Source: Symsagittifera roscoffensis
Lineage: Eukaryota; Xenacoelomorpha; Acoela; Convolutidae
Reading direction: 5' to 3'
Assembly (NCBI RefSeq): GCF_963678635.1
Contig: NC_087070.1
Span: 21,435,461 to 21,499,460, forward strand
DNA: 64,000 nucleotides
A model generated the notes under the pieces. The model saw nothing but the letters and a program-made list of their open reading frames with translations, ran no database searches and was not told the origin of the DNA. A program made the position numbers and the translations under genes. Numbering within the stretch: the first letter of the stretch is position 1; every line of letters begins with the position of its first letter. Shown here in pieces: positions 8,844-19,967 of this stretch.

Positions 8844-9245
8844 ATGATGGATATTTTTTTACTTCTGCAAATTATTGAAAGAATTCCTGAATTCAGGTTT
8901 AAGTACATGGGATCTTACCCCTCTGATAAAGTACCTCAACTAACAAATTACTCGTTTGCAATTGTTAACTCAAATCCAAGCAATGATTGAGGGGAGCACT
9001 GGATCATGATAGCTCGATTGGACAAAACTTACTATTTTGCTGATTCCTTGGGTCGAAAAAGAACAGCTTATTCCTTTCTAACAAAAAAGTATCGGCAAAT
9101 GGTTCCTCGAAAGCTACAAAAAACTGGTAATTTGTGTGGATTTTACGCAATTTATTCAGCATTTCTTCTTTTTAAATTCTATCAGACAAACGTGAATAAT
9201 ATTCATGATGTGCATGTTTTGAATTTTATAGGTAATTTTATGTAA
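8844..9245 (+). pseudogene. Polinton Ulp1/adenain-type cysteine protease, one nonsense codon
   Basis: 133 codons from a double ATG (8844, 8847). The catalytic set of the C48/adenain-like fold is complete: His52 in G-E-H-W-I-M-I, Asp67 in Y-F-A-D-S-L-G-R, Gln92, and Cys98 in G-N-L-C-G-F-Y-A-I, with Gln and Cys six residues apart as in the family. A TGA at 8988-8990 sits just before the histidine, so only an internal ATG at 9006 (past the His) could restart. The gene would mature capsid precursors. It is the last gene before the terminal repeat. One nonsense change is the only damage seen. Confidence 0.85.
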
Positions 9246-9339
9246 ATGTGTAACTTTTTTATTTGTAAGTGTAAATTATGGCATTAAGGTTATTATACGA
9301 TGCAGTGATTTATATATTTTGATTTTAATTTAATTTTTT

Positions 9340-9750
9340 TCTCAAAAACTTGACTTTTCGAACTTCAGTAGGTTTCAGAATAGATTCAGATAGATAGAAA
9401 GTGAAAGTATCTAATAAACTTTTATTAGATCAAATTATACAAAATCTTATCGTGTTTTGAATTTTTCGAAAAAATTTTAAATTTTTTTGATAAAAATTCC
9501 AAGTTTTTGCACAAAAACTCTTACCACTGACTTACCATGCACCAAAAAACTTAATACATAACCATAATTCTACAATCTACACGTAATTAACAATTAATTG
9601 TTTCCAATTAGATAGCGCGCCAAAAATTTTGCAAAAAAAAACAAACATTTCCACACAAAAACCAAAAAAAATTACGTTTTTCTTACCATTATCTTACCAT
9701 CACACAAACCATAAAACCTTACCATCGGTATTGCCGATCTTAATACATTG
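9340..9750 (-). repeat. Terminal segment of element 1, inverted match to 52605-53215
   Basis: The segment has repeated short blocks such as CTTACCAT and an end sequence containing CTTAATACATTG. Its reverse complement matches the region at 52605-53215, including the block CATGGTAAGTCA, the paired GGTAAG motifs, the ATGTATTAAGAT block and the ACTGAAACTTCGAAAA block. I read it as the right terminal repeat of the Polinton. Its partner left end is outside the window. The palindrome starts directly after it. Confidence 0.7.
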
Positions 9751-10317
9751 TAGACTCTAAAAATCTACAAGTGTCTCACTACACTTTTCCAGTTTTTTTT
9801 AATGATTTGCAGAATGAAATTAACAACTTTCTCCATAATTTTCAAAAGACCACAATAATAGGAAAAAATGAGTTAATAAATTTAATATTCTAATTTTTCT
9901 CAAAAAATTTGTTTTCTCCATTGTTAACATCTCACCAAAATATTCACATTTAGTTTTTTAAAGTTAAGCCAAATAATTTTCCCTTTCTATAGTTTTAAAA
10001 AAATTTCATTCTATCAAACTGAAACAAAAAAATGGTGGTATTACTCTACCATCCCAACTAAGACCTGTTCTTTTTCGCTCTCAGAGAAAACAGGCAAAGT
10101 TTGAATAATGACGATCTCCCAGTTTGAGTTCTTTCAAGTGGTCATTTATATAAATTATTTTGATATATGTGAAACTATGCTGGAAACCAATTATTTTTAT
10201 TATGATTACTTTTATCATTAAATCGTGAAAACATGCGTGAGCAAAAACAATCCAACTCAAAAAAAATATATCATCAAAATTTGGCAATTTTTGCTGTCAA
10301 CTGAAAAAAAATCACTC

Positions 10318-10572
10318 CAGTAACCCAAATATCTTGTGAAACGAGAGACGATTTATAAATATACACATTTTGAAAACACCCTGTATTTCGTATACGATTT
10401 GAATTTTGTTTTTTTTTTTGTTTAAATGTTGACTTACTTCCAATAGCGACGAAACAAATCAGCACAACCATGAAACCACATTTTTGTTCATTGCACGTAG
10501 CGGCTCCAAACAAAGCAATGCTAACTATCATAAACGCTATCGCTGTTGCATGCAATGCTAGTAGAATAGTAT
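10318..10572 (-). pseudogene. Spliced two-transmembrane gene fragment inside the palindrome arm
   Basis: On the minus strand a TTTATTTCAG acceptor precedes an open 135-nt exon (10572-10438) ending at a GTAAGT donor. It encodes two hydrophobic helices joined by a short T-C-N-E-Q-K-C-G loop. After a ~120-nt intron, an acceptor (TTTTTTTTCAG) at about 10318 leads to a short tail. The mirrored copies are damaged: the one at about 23836-23969 has TGG changed to TGA, and the one at about 21532-21625 has lost 40 nt between ATGA repeats. It looks like host exons captured by the element, similar in style to four-TM membrane proteins, but the parent gene is unknown. Confidence 0.45.
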
Positions 10573-12324
10573 CTGAAATAAAGCAACAGAGCTACTGGAA
10601 AGATGTAAACTGCACAAACAGCCATCACAGATTTGTATACCCGGGTCGAGGCCCACGAATTAATTTGAGATTGAGTATCGGGATGGCGTGGCCGAAATTT
10701 CGCAATGACTCATAGGTTTTTGAGTCGCGCAAAGTTGCGACCTGGTTCGCGAAAGTCCAGAAAGCCACGACTTGAGACGCGCCAAGTCGAGTTTGAACAC
10801 AAAACGGTCGTGCAAAATGATCAAATTTTTGCAGTCGCGCTGAGATTATTCTGGCGAACAAAGTCCCGACTTGAATCGTGAATGTTCGGAAATTCGATAT
10901 GAGCAACTAATTTGAGTTCTCGGAATTTTCGACAGGATACTGTAAAACAAGTACAAAAAAAACAATAAAGCCTGTCTTCATAATTAACCTTGTAAGACCA
11001 CTCGTTGCACCACAAAAATTCATGTTCGTGTGAGGTGGAGGGGGGCGGGGACGAAAAAGAGCCGTTGACAGAATCAAAGGGGAAGAATTTGTCGAAAGTG
11101 CGGGGAGGCTTGGACCTGTCCCGGTCGCATCTCCAATCGATTCCTCATCACGTTAGTCAGTTCCTTTCTTCCATTTTGGCTACGAACATCCCCTATTTAA
11201 TAATGATGCACTATTTCGCACGTAAATTTGGACATTCAGCATCTTAACTTTTTTTGATTCGCGCAAATTCGCGCATTGTGGGGGGCTACGCTTATCGGTG
11301 AACAAGCAGGGCAAGCAGGGGTTGGGGTTGCTGTCTTATCTCTTTCGGGTCGCAGAAAGTCGCGCCGAGTTAAGTAGCACCGAAAATTTGCTAATCAACC
11401 TTTTTATGTTGCGAGGGTCGCCGTTTACCCGTTCTGCTTTGAATTGATCGTGACTTAGGCTGAAAAATCAAAATCAAACCGCGCAAAATAAAGCTTCAAT
11501 GTCAGCAACGTGATCCTGAAAAAAACCGTGGTTTAAAAAAGGCACCCTCACTTGGTTTTTGAAATTTTTTGCAATTGATAAAAATAAGAGAAAAAGGTTG
11601 AGAGGCGTTTAACGATGCGTTTAACTATTTTCGGAAATATATAATAAACTGAATTTTGGATTGATGATTTATAGCTAGTTCTTATGATTCTTAGCAATGC
11701 TTGCGTTCCCTAACTTAAGTTTTTTTGATTGCCTCAAATTGGACTAAAAAGGAGAATTAGGGTGAAGTTTTTATATTGTTTTGTGAAATTTTGATTTTTT
11801 TTGTCAATCAAGTAGTTACAAATATTTGCAACTATAAGAGAAAATTTCTCTACCACAAATTGATCGGTTAAATAAACCATTTGATGTATAAATGCTTTGA
11901 TTGAGTAGAAAATGTCAAATTTTCAGAAAAGATTGCGGCCGTGCCGAGGTGATTCAGGCGAAATAAGTCCCGAGTTGAATCGCGATTGTCCCGAAAGTCG
12001 ATACGAGCAGTTAGTTTTAGCGGTTGGAAATTTCTACAACATACTGAAAAACAGGTACAAAAAACAAAATAACCCAATATATATAGGTTTACAATGTGCT
12101 GTTAGCAAGACCAGCAGCTTTGCTGTTCAGAAAGAAGCGCACTGTGGGTAAAAAATGGGTATTCATTGTTGGCAGAATCAAAGTGGATGGATGAATTTTT
12201 CGAATGTGCGGGGGAGTGGGGGGGATTGGATACAATTCACCTATCGCCAATCGAATCTTCAATCAACTTCTCCTTCACGTTAGTCAGTTTTCTTTTTTCA
12301 TTTGACTACAAATATCACCTTATT

Positions 12325-12852
12325 GTTCCGACTTTCGATACGAAAGTAACGGAATATTTGTGCTCGGGGTGGGTTTTTTTTTCTTCAGACAAATTTCGAC
12401 TTTTTAACTAGCCTTTTTTGACAGAATTTTTTTATATCATTCAAAAAGTTTTGTTGTCCTGAGCTTAAATTTGAAAAGATATTTCACCTGTCATCATTTT
12501 TCGTAAAGTTATGTGGGTTCAAAGATTGCCATTTTGGCCAATTTGGGACAATTAACGCGCGATATATTTCGCGCTATTAACGCGTAAGCGAGATTTAATC
12601 CGTCTTAGAAATCGTTCCAGATTGGTTCAAGGAAGCTTCTATGCCATAACTGAGTTGTCAATAGGAGCAAAATTTATCACTTAGTACTTATTATGACGTG
12701 TGGGGGGATGATTTTTAAAAAAAAAAAATTCAAATTTTAGAAAAAAAAATTTCATTTTATTTTATTACATTTAATTTTTTTGTTATTACTGCTCCATAAA
12801 GTTTAAAAGGCAGTCGGAACATTCAGGGCTTCGCCCTGATACGAGCAGTCTT
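12325..12852 (+). mobile_element. Helentron-like non-autonomous element, copy A
   Basis: It begins GTTCCGACTTTCGATACGAAAG, containing a hairpin (CTTTCG-ATA-CGAAAG). It ends with GTCGGAAC, a second hairpin CAGGGCTTCGCCCTG, then GATACGAGCAGTCTTG. The GTTCCGAC/GTCGGAAC ends are inverted. The middle has a large imperfect palindrome around ATTAACGCGCGATATATTTC (12549-12580). The mirrored right arm (near 15355) lacks this block, so it inserted after the arms formed. Short terminal inversions plus a 3' hairpin fit Helitron2/Helentron-type non-autonomous elements. No ORF. Confidence 0.65.
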
Positions 12853-13990
12853 GTTAATAATATAGCAGTATTCCACTCGTTATTTTGGACATTCAGCATC
12901 TTATCTATTTTTTTTTTCAGTCGTGCAAATTTGCGCATTGTGGGGGTGAAGGGGTTGCAGCGATGTGGATTGTTGGTAAAATTGGGTACGGGGTAGGGCG
13001 CTGCGCGTGTTGGTAAACAAGCACGGCAAGCAGGGATCGGGGTTGTTGTCTTATCACTTTCGGGCCGCAGAAGGTCGCACCGAATTTATGAGTCGCGAAA
13101 ATTTGCTAATTATCCTTTTCTTGATGTTGCGAGGGTCGCTGATTACCCATTCTGAATTGCATTGATCCTGCCTTAGGCTAAAAAAATCAAAAATCAAAGC
13201 GCGCAAAATAAAGCTTCAACGTCAGCAACGTGATCCTGAAAAAAACGTGGTTTAAAATAGGCACCCTCACTTTGTTTAAGATTTTTTTGCAAATGATATA
13301 ATCAAAAGAAAAAGGTTGAGAGGCGTTTAACGGCACTATGGAAACTAACAGCAGTATCATTGCAAGTAAAGATTCATTTATCTGACCTCTGATATCTGAT
13401 AGTTCTTTTTGAGATTTTTAAGTTATTTCGGATATATTTATAAAGTTTGATCGATGACTGATAGCTAGTTCTCGTGCTTCTTAGCAATCTTGCGTTCCCT
13501 AACTTAAGAATTTTTTTATATTGCCTCAAATTGGTCTTAAGAGAAGAATTAGGGGTAAGTTTTAAATTTCTTTGTGAAGTTTTTTTTATTGTCAATCAAG
13601 TAATTTGAAATTTAAGTCAATCAAGTAATTTGAAAAGCGTTTGCGTTTATAGAAGAAAATTTCTGTACCACTAATTGATGGATTAAACAGTGTAATCTTT
13701 TGAAATATAAAGGCTTTGATTGAGTTGTAAAAAGTCTTATACGTTTTCGTAAAAAATTGGAAGTCATTACTTTCAGCAATTGAAATTTAAAATTAAGTCA
13801 GCACAGTTGCGCACTGAAATACCTTGATTGTTGTTCTTGTTGTGACTGCATTTAGCGTTTTTTATTTTGCTTCAATGGCCAATTTTGTTTTAAATTTCTT
13901 TCTATGATTTTTAAGATCTTATTGAGTTTTTTTGATTTTCTGAAAAAAGTGCATGGATAAAACTTTCCATCTTCTGTAAAAGTTTAATCA

Positions 13991-14190
13991 NNNNNNNNNN
14001 NNNNNNNNNNNNNNNNNNNNNNNNNNNNNNNNNNNNNNNNNNNNNNNNNNNNNNNNNNNNNNNNNNNNNNNNNNNNNNNNNNNNNNNNNNNNNNNNNNNN
14101 NNNNNNNNNNNNNNNNNNNNNNNNNNNNNNNNNNNNNNNNNNNNNNNNNNNNNNNNNNNNNNNNNNNNNNNNNNNNNNNNNNNNNNNNNN
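13991..14190. other. Assembly gap (200 N) at the palindrome centre
   Basis: Exactly 200 N. Sequence at 13945-13985 is mirrored at about 14343-14385, so the gap falls in the loop of the palindrome, where assembly is hardest. Its true length is unknown. Confidence 0.95.
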
Positions 14191-14744
14191 AGGGCATCAA
14201 AAATTATTAGTTTTGCTGATTAACAACGTTTAGAAAAATTTAGCAAAATGAAAAAATATCTGAAAATCATCAACAAAAACAACAATTTTTAAAACAAACT
14301 TAAAATTTCTTGGATCATTATTGGTTTAAAGGCTTGCAGAAGTGATTAAACTTTTACAGCAAATGGAACGTTCTATCCATACACTTTTTTCAGAAATTCA
14401 AAGAAACTCAAAAGATCTTAAAAATCCTTGAAAGAAATTAAAAAAAAAATTGGCCATTCAAACAAAATAAAAAATGCTAAATGCAGTCACGACAAGAACA
14501 ACAATCAAGGAATTTCAGTGCGCAACTGTGCTGACTTTTTTTTGAAATTTCAATTGCTGAAAATAATGACTTCCAATTTTTTACGAAAACAATCTTTTTA
14601 CAACTCAATCAAAGCCTTTATACGTCAAAAGATTACACTATTCAATCCATCATTTTGTGGTACAGAAATTTTCTTCTATAAATGCAAACGTTTCTAATTA
14701 CTTGATTGACAATAAAAAAAAATTTCACTAAGCAGTTTAAAAAC

Positions 14745-17608
14745 TTACCCCTAATTCTCCTTTTAAGACCAATTTGAAGCAATATAAAAAATTCGGAAAC
14801 GCAAGGTTGCTCAGAAGCACGAGAACTAGCTATCAGTCATCGATCAAAACTCAACTTTATAAATATATCCGAAAGTACTTAAAAATCTCAAAAAGAACAA
14901 TCAGATATAAGAGGTCAGATAAATGAATCTTTTAATTGCAACGATACTGCTGTTAGTTTCCATACTGCCGTTAAACGCCTCTCAACCTTTTTCTTTAATT
15001 TTTATCATTTGCAAAAAAAATTCAAAAACATAGTGAGGGTGCCTATTTTAAACCACGGTTTTTTTCAGGATCACATTGCTGACGTTGAAGTTTTATATCT
15101 TAAAAAAAGATAATTAGCAAACTTTCCCGACTCAAAGATTCGGTACGACTTTCTGCGGCCCGAAAGTGATAAGACAACAACCCCGATCCCTGCTTGCCAT
15201 GCTTGTTTATCAACACGAGCAGCGCCCTACCCCGTACCCAACTTTACTAACAATCCACATCGCTTCACCCCACAATGCGCAAATTTGCACGGCTGAAAAA
15301 AAAATAGATAAGATGCTGAATGTCCAAAATAACGTGCGGAATACTGCTATATTATTATTAGGGTGATATTTGTAGTCAAATGAAAAAAGAAAACTGACTA
15401 ACGTGAAGGCGAAATTGATTGAAGATTCGATTGGTGATAGGTGAATTGTATCCAATCCCCCCACTCCCCCGCACATTCGAAAAAATCATCCGTCCACTTT
15501 GATTCTGCCAACAATGAATACCCATCCTTTACCCACAGTGCGCTTCTTTATTGAGATAATCCCTAAACCTTATCTGAAAACTAGACTAATACTACAGTTG
15601 AATTAATAGTAAAATTTAATAAGTAAGTATGGATCAATGAATAGAAGATAACTATAATCTCTCAATAGTTAACACAGAGTGAGTCTCAGTCTTTAGCACC
15701 ATCAAGTTGTTAGAACAATCAACGTGATTGACAGGTCTTTAATTAGTGTTATTCAAATGATCTCTAACATTAATAATAATAAGGTATAACGTCCTCTATC
15801 TTAGGTGGTCTACTCACTACCACCACATTTCCCCCCTAGAAAATTTCAACATCGTTTGAAATTCTCTTACAAGATCACAATAAACAAAATTCAATCAATG
15901 AGTTTAAAAATTTTTTGAAAATTCACATTTGCTGAGTTTTAGCGCAAATCCTTCTTTGTCTAACCTTGACAACCTTGACAGGACTTTGTCAACTGTTTCA
16001 TTGTGTTCCGTGACTGAACCTTTTGATACTATTAACATGTCATCTAAGAAACAGAAGACTCCTTGAATTCCTTGGATTGTGTTGTCCATTGCCTTCTGGA
16101 ATTCCTTTGGCATGTCTGTTAGTCCATAAAATCCGGTTTTGAATCTATACGTTCCAGTAAATTCCCCGCATACGCATTACCCCTAATTCTCCTTTTAAGA
16201 CCAATTTGAAGCAATATAAAAAATTCGGAAACGCAAGGTTGCTCAGAAGCACGAGAACTAGCTATCAGTCATCGATCAAAACTCAACTTTATAAATATAT
16301 CCGAAAGTACTTAAAAATCTCAAAAAGAACAATCAGATATCAGAGGTCAGATAAATGAATCTTTTAATTGCAACGATACTGCTGTTAGTTTCCATACTGC
16401 CGTTAAACGCCTCTCAACCTTTTTCTTTAATTTTTATCATTTGCAAAAAAAATTCAAAAACATAGTGAGGGTGCCTATTTTAAACCACGGTTTTTTTCAG
16501 GATCACATTGCTGACGTTGAAGTTTTATATCTTAAAAAAAGATAATTAGCAAACTTTCCCGACTCAAAGATTCGGTACGACTTTCTGCGGCCCGAAAGTG
16601 ATAAGACAACAACCCCGATCCCTGCTTGCCATGCTTGTTTATCAACACGAGCAGCGCCCTACCCCGTACCCAACTTTACTAACAATCCACATCGCTTCAC
16701 CCCACAATGCGCAAATTTGCACGGCTGAAAAAAAAATAGATAAGATGCTGAATGTCCAAAATAACGTGCGGAATACTGCTATATTATTATTAGGGTGATA
16801 TTTGTAGTCAAATGAAAAAAGAAAACTGACTAACGTGAAGGCGAAATTGATTGAAGATTCGATTGGTGATAGGTGAATTGTATCCAATCCCCCCACTCCC
16901 CCGCACATTCGAAAAAATCATCCGTCCACTTTGATTCTGCCAACAATGAATACCCATCCTTTACCCACAGTGCGCTTCTTTATTGAGATAATCCCTAAAC
17001 CTTATCTGAAAACTAGACTAATACTACAGTTGAATTAATAGTAAAGTTTAATAAGTAAGTATGGACCAATGAATAGAAGATAACTATAATCTCTCAATAG
17101 TTAACACAGAGTGAGTCTCAGTCTTTAGCACCATCAAGTTGTTAGAACAATCAACGTGATTGACAGGTCTTTAATTAGTGTTATTCAAATGATCTCTAAC
17201 ATTAATAATAATAAGGTATAACGTCCTCTATCTTAGGTGGTCTACTCACTACCACCACATTTCCCCCCTAGAAAATTTCAACATCGTTTGAAATTCTCTT
17301 ACAAGATCACAATAAACAAAATTCAATCAATGAGTTTAAAAATTTTTTGAAAATTCACATTTGCTGAGTTTTAGCGCAAATCCTTCTTTGTCTAACCTTG
17401 ACAACCTTGACAGGACTTTGTCAACTGTTTCATTGTGTTCCGTGACTGAACCTTTTGATACTATTAACATGTCATCTAAGAAACAGAAGACTCCTTGAAT
17501 TCCTTGGATTGTGTTGTCCATTGCCTTCTGGAATTCCTTTGGCATGTCTGTTAGTCCATAAAATCCGGTTTTGAATCTATACGTTCCAGTAAATTCCCCG
17601 CATACGCG
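14745..17608. repeat. 1432-bp direct tandem duplication
   Basis: Copy one is 14745-16176 and copy two 16177-17608, almost identical. The unit covers inner palindrome arm, one LTR and the 3' tail of the retroelement pol gene. The junction at 16175-16178 joins retroelement sequence (CATACGC) directly to arm sequence (TTACCCC), with no clear shared bases. It could be a real rearrangement or an assembly artefact next to the gap. Confidence 0.85.
15552..15827 (-). repeat. Duplicated 3' LTR
   Basis: A 276-bp LTR (TGTGGTGG...TCTCA on the minus strand) with the flanking TTTAT at 15547-15551. It is the copy of the 16984-17259 LTR carried by the 1432-bp tandem duplication. The adjoining 15828-16176 holds the matching pol tail. 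Confidence 0.85.
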
Positions 17609-19967
17609 GCTGAAGTTACAGTGTTTGCTCACGGATTAGTCTAATGGGAGTTGACTGAATGTGTACTTTAGATCTAATGACGTAAACCAGACTGTGCCCT
17701 CCGTCTTGGCTGTAATTATTTGGGCTGCTGAGTCGAATAGTTCTAATAAATTTGGCATCTGAAATTTATTTTTGAAGACCTGTGAGTTCATTGGTTTTGC
17801 GTCCATTGCTAATTTCACCGTGCCGTCCTTTTTTGCTGTTATGACTACTGGAGCTACGAAATGATCACTTGTGCATTTGTCAAGTTTTACTATGTGGCCT
17901 TCTTTTATGAGTTTCTTAATTTCCGCTCCCACTTTGGTTTGAATATGGATTGGCACTCTTCTGCCCTTTTCCTGAATTGGGATCAATGGTGATTTAAATG
18001 ACGTGAATACCTTGTGGTTCTTTGAGCGCCCCAATCTATGGAATACATCATTGTATTTCTTAGTGAATTTGTTCCTCCAAAAGGTCGATTCGGCTGATTC
18101 ATTTTCTTGCTCTTCTGAAATTGCATTTATTGAATTTATGGAGGGTTTGAGTTGAGTTGTTACTATTCCCAGGTCTGGTTGGATGTCTAAGCCTAATAAA
18201 CTACTGGTTCTATTCTCGGAAAATAAGAATTTCGCTCCTTGTAGTCTCCATCCATTTGAATAAATGTCAATTTCTAGTATTCCGAAGAGTTTTATCGGTT
18301 TATGGTTGTAATCTACGTACGTTGTGGATAACGGATTTTTATCTAGTGATATGATCTTTGCGTTGGGGTCTTTCTGTAATAGAGTTTCAGCTGTACGTTT
18401 GTTTACAAATGATGCTGGTCTTCCAGTGTCAACGGTGGCGCTAAATAAAGAGCCTCTTGTTTTTAGCGTTGTTCTTAGACACTTAGTTTTCCCCGTTGCA
18501 GAGTTGATGACTTCTAGATTCTTGACTGTTTCCGTTTGTAGTGATGTTTCCGAGATTTTTAGGACTGAGCAGTCCTCTTCTTCGTCCGGATCTGGTTGTT
18601 CGACGTTGGCCACTTGATTACTGTTGCAGCATTTCGCAAAATGTCCCTTTTTTCCACAATTTCTACATGTTGCTCCTCTGGCTTGGCATTTAGATTTGTG
18701 TTCGGGTGTGAATCTTCTTCCACAGAAATAGCATGGCTTAGACTGAGTGTTCGTTTGGTCTTGCTGGTTTTTGGGTTTGAAATTTCTTTTCCCTAGCGCT
18801 CTATTCATTCTGTTTTGGACATTTTTCTTCGACTGGATGGACATCAGTGGTTCTTGTTTGACCCGAAACTGGTTAGATGAGTTTGTGAAGTTCGCTGAAT
18901 TGCTCATTGTAGATGGGTTCTGCTTTTGGAGAGTGCTCGCTGTCACGTATCCCTTCTCCTGAAGTAATGCCGATTTGAGGGTATCATCTACTGTGGCTCC
19001 TGGTCTAATGCAAAGTTCTCTTTGTATGTCGGAAAATCTCATTTTTGCAATAAAGATGTCGCGAATGACTTCCTTCTCTATCTCCTCTGTCCATCCACAT
19101 TTTGAAGCTTGTCCTGCTAAGCGAAGGTAAAATGATTCGAGGCTTTCCCTGTCCCCGTGCGATGCGTTGTAGAATTGCATCCTCTCTATGATATAGTTCT
19201 TTTCCCGTTTGTTCGCAAGCATCGTGGAAAAATTTGAATTTTACTGTGTTTAGGTTGGTATGTGCATGTTGTTGGAGGAATCTTTTCTTCCCTTCGTTTC
19301 CCAAGGCGAAGAATAACCTCGACTTAATCCTTGCATCTGCTTCGTGATAATACACCTTTGGGCTTATTTTGGGTCCCTTCTTTCTTCGTTCTTCGTTCGC
19401 TTTAATTGTTCTCCTGATTGCCTTCTTTTCTTGCGGTTCTACTGTCCGCTTCTTCTGCCGTTTCTGAATTTGGAATCAGTTCAGGTCTTGGTGGGGGGTC
19501 GTCGTGTACTTCTGCCGGATCTGTAAGTAGGATATTCGGGTCACAATTTTCTTTGAGTCATACGGCGAGAAAAAATTGGCCTATCCACACATCCCAAGGA
19601 TAAGGAGGTTCGGCTAACGGTTTACCCCAAAATGAAGGGACACCTAGCAGTTCCGTACTGTTTTCGGAAGAATAAACTGCTGGCTGCGCCATGAGATAAT
19701 CCCTAAATCTTATCTGAAAACTAGACTAATAATACAGTTGAATTAATAGTAAAGTTTAATAAGTAAGTATGGATCAATGAATAGAAGATAACTATAATCT
19801 CTCAATAGTTAACACAGAGTGAGTCTCAGTACTTAGCACCATCAAGTTGTTAGAACAATCAACGTGATTGACAGGTCTTTAATTAGTGTTATTCAAATGA
19901 TCTCTAACATTAATAATAATAAGGTATAACGACCCCTATCTTAGGTGGTCTACTCACTACCACCACA
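16984..19967 (-). mobile_element. Truncated Ty3/gypsy-type LTR retrotransposon with TSD TTTAT
   Basis: LTRs of 276 bp flank the element (5' LTR 19692-19967, 3' LTR 16984-17259). Both start TG and end CA in element orientation. A 5-bp target duplication TTTAT lies at 16979-16983 and 19968-19972. The primer site follows the 5' LTR directly (TGGCGCAGCCAGCAG, 19677-19691). The purine tract A-GGGGGG-AAA ends at 17260. The body is only ~2.4 kb: gag, protease and the first part of RT, with the rest of RT, RNase H and integrase missing. The left palindrome arm keeps the empty site around 12131 (CTGTTCAGAAAGAAGCG). Confidence 0.9.
17336..19691 (-). pseudogene. gag-pol remnant: Gag, CCHC knuckles, protease, N-terminal RT
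   Basis: The frame opens at the primer site (M-A-Q-P-A at about 19692) with S-F-W-G-K-P-L-A-E-P-P, is interrupted near 19566, then continues through Gag (19355-19005 and, after a shift near 19220, 19222 onwards). Two zinc knuckles follow (C-Y-F-C-G and C-R-N-C-G-K-K-G-H-F-A-K-C). Then come a retropepsin-type site A-T-V-D-T-G-R-P-A-S-F-V and the RT fingers and palm (V-V-I-T-A-K-K-D-G-T-V-K; T-S-L-D-L-K). An in-frame TAA at 17636-17638 precedes the rest of the palm, including the F-L-D-D-M-L-I catalytic motif (Phe replaces the usual Tyr). The frame ends at 17336 just before the purine tract, so the C-terminal half of Pol is deleted. Confidence 0.88.

Larger units (their letters stand above)
9755..13990. 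repeat. Left arm of a giant palindrome
   Basis: Reverse-complementary to 24445-22274 and then to the inner right arm (15551-14191). The outer boundary is where similarity starts (ACTCTAAAAATCTACAAG on the left; the mirror near 24441). About 210 bp at 9841-10050 are present only in this arm. The arm contains two related direct modules: 10857-11900 and 11957-13720 share the blocks CACGTTAGTCAGTT, GGACATTCAGCATCTTA, GCGCATTGTGGGG and CAGCAACGTGATCCTGAAAA. Module two carries a Helentron-like insertion. No intact gene is present. GC-rich islands inside it contrast with the surrounding DNA. Confidence 0.85.

Noticed and set aside
1-9757. A Polinton DNA polymerase B gene
   Set aside because: I looked for polB motifs in the ORFs of both elements and found none; it may lie left of the window or be missing.
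15166-16908. Paired 66- and 88-codon ORFs repeated at 15166-15476 and 16598-16908 on both strands
   Set aside because: They lie in non-coding palindrome modules, are duplicated only because of the 1432-bp tandem repeat, and show no protein-like features.
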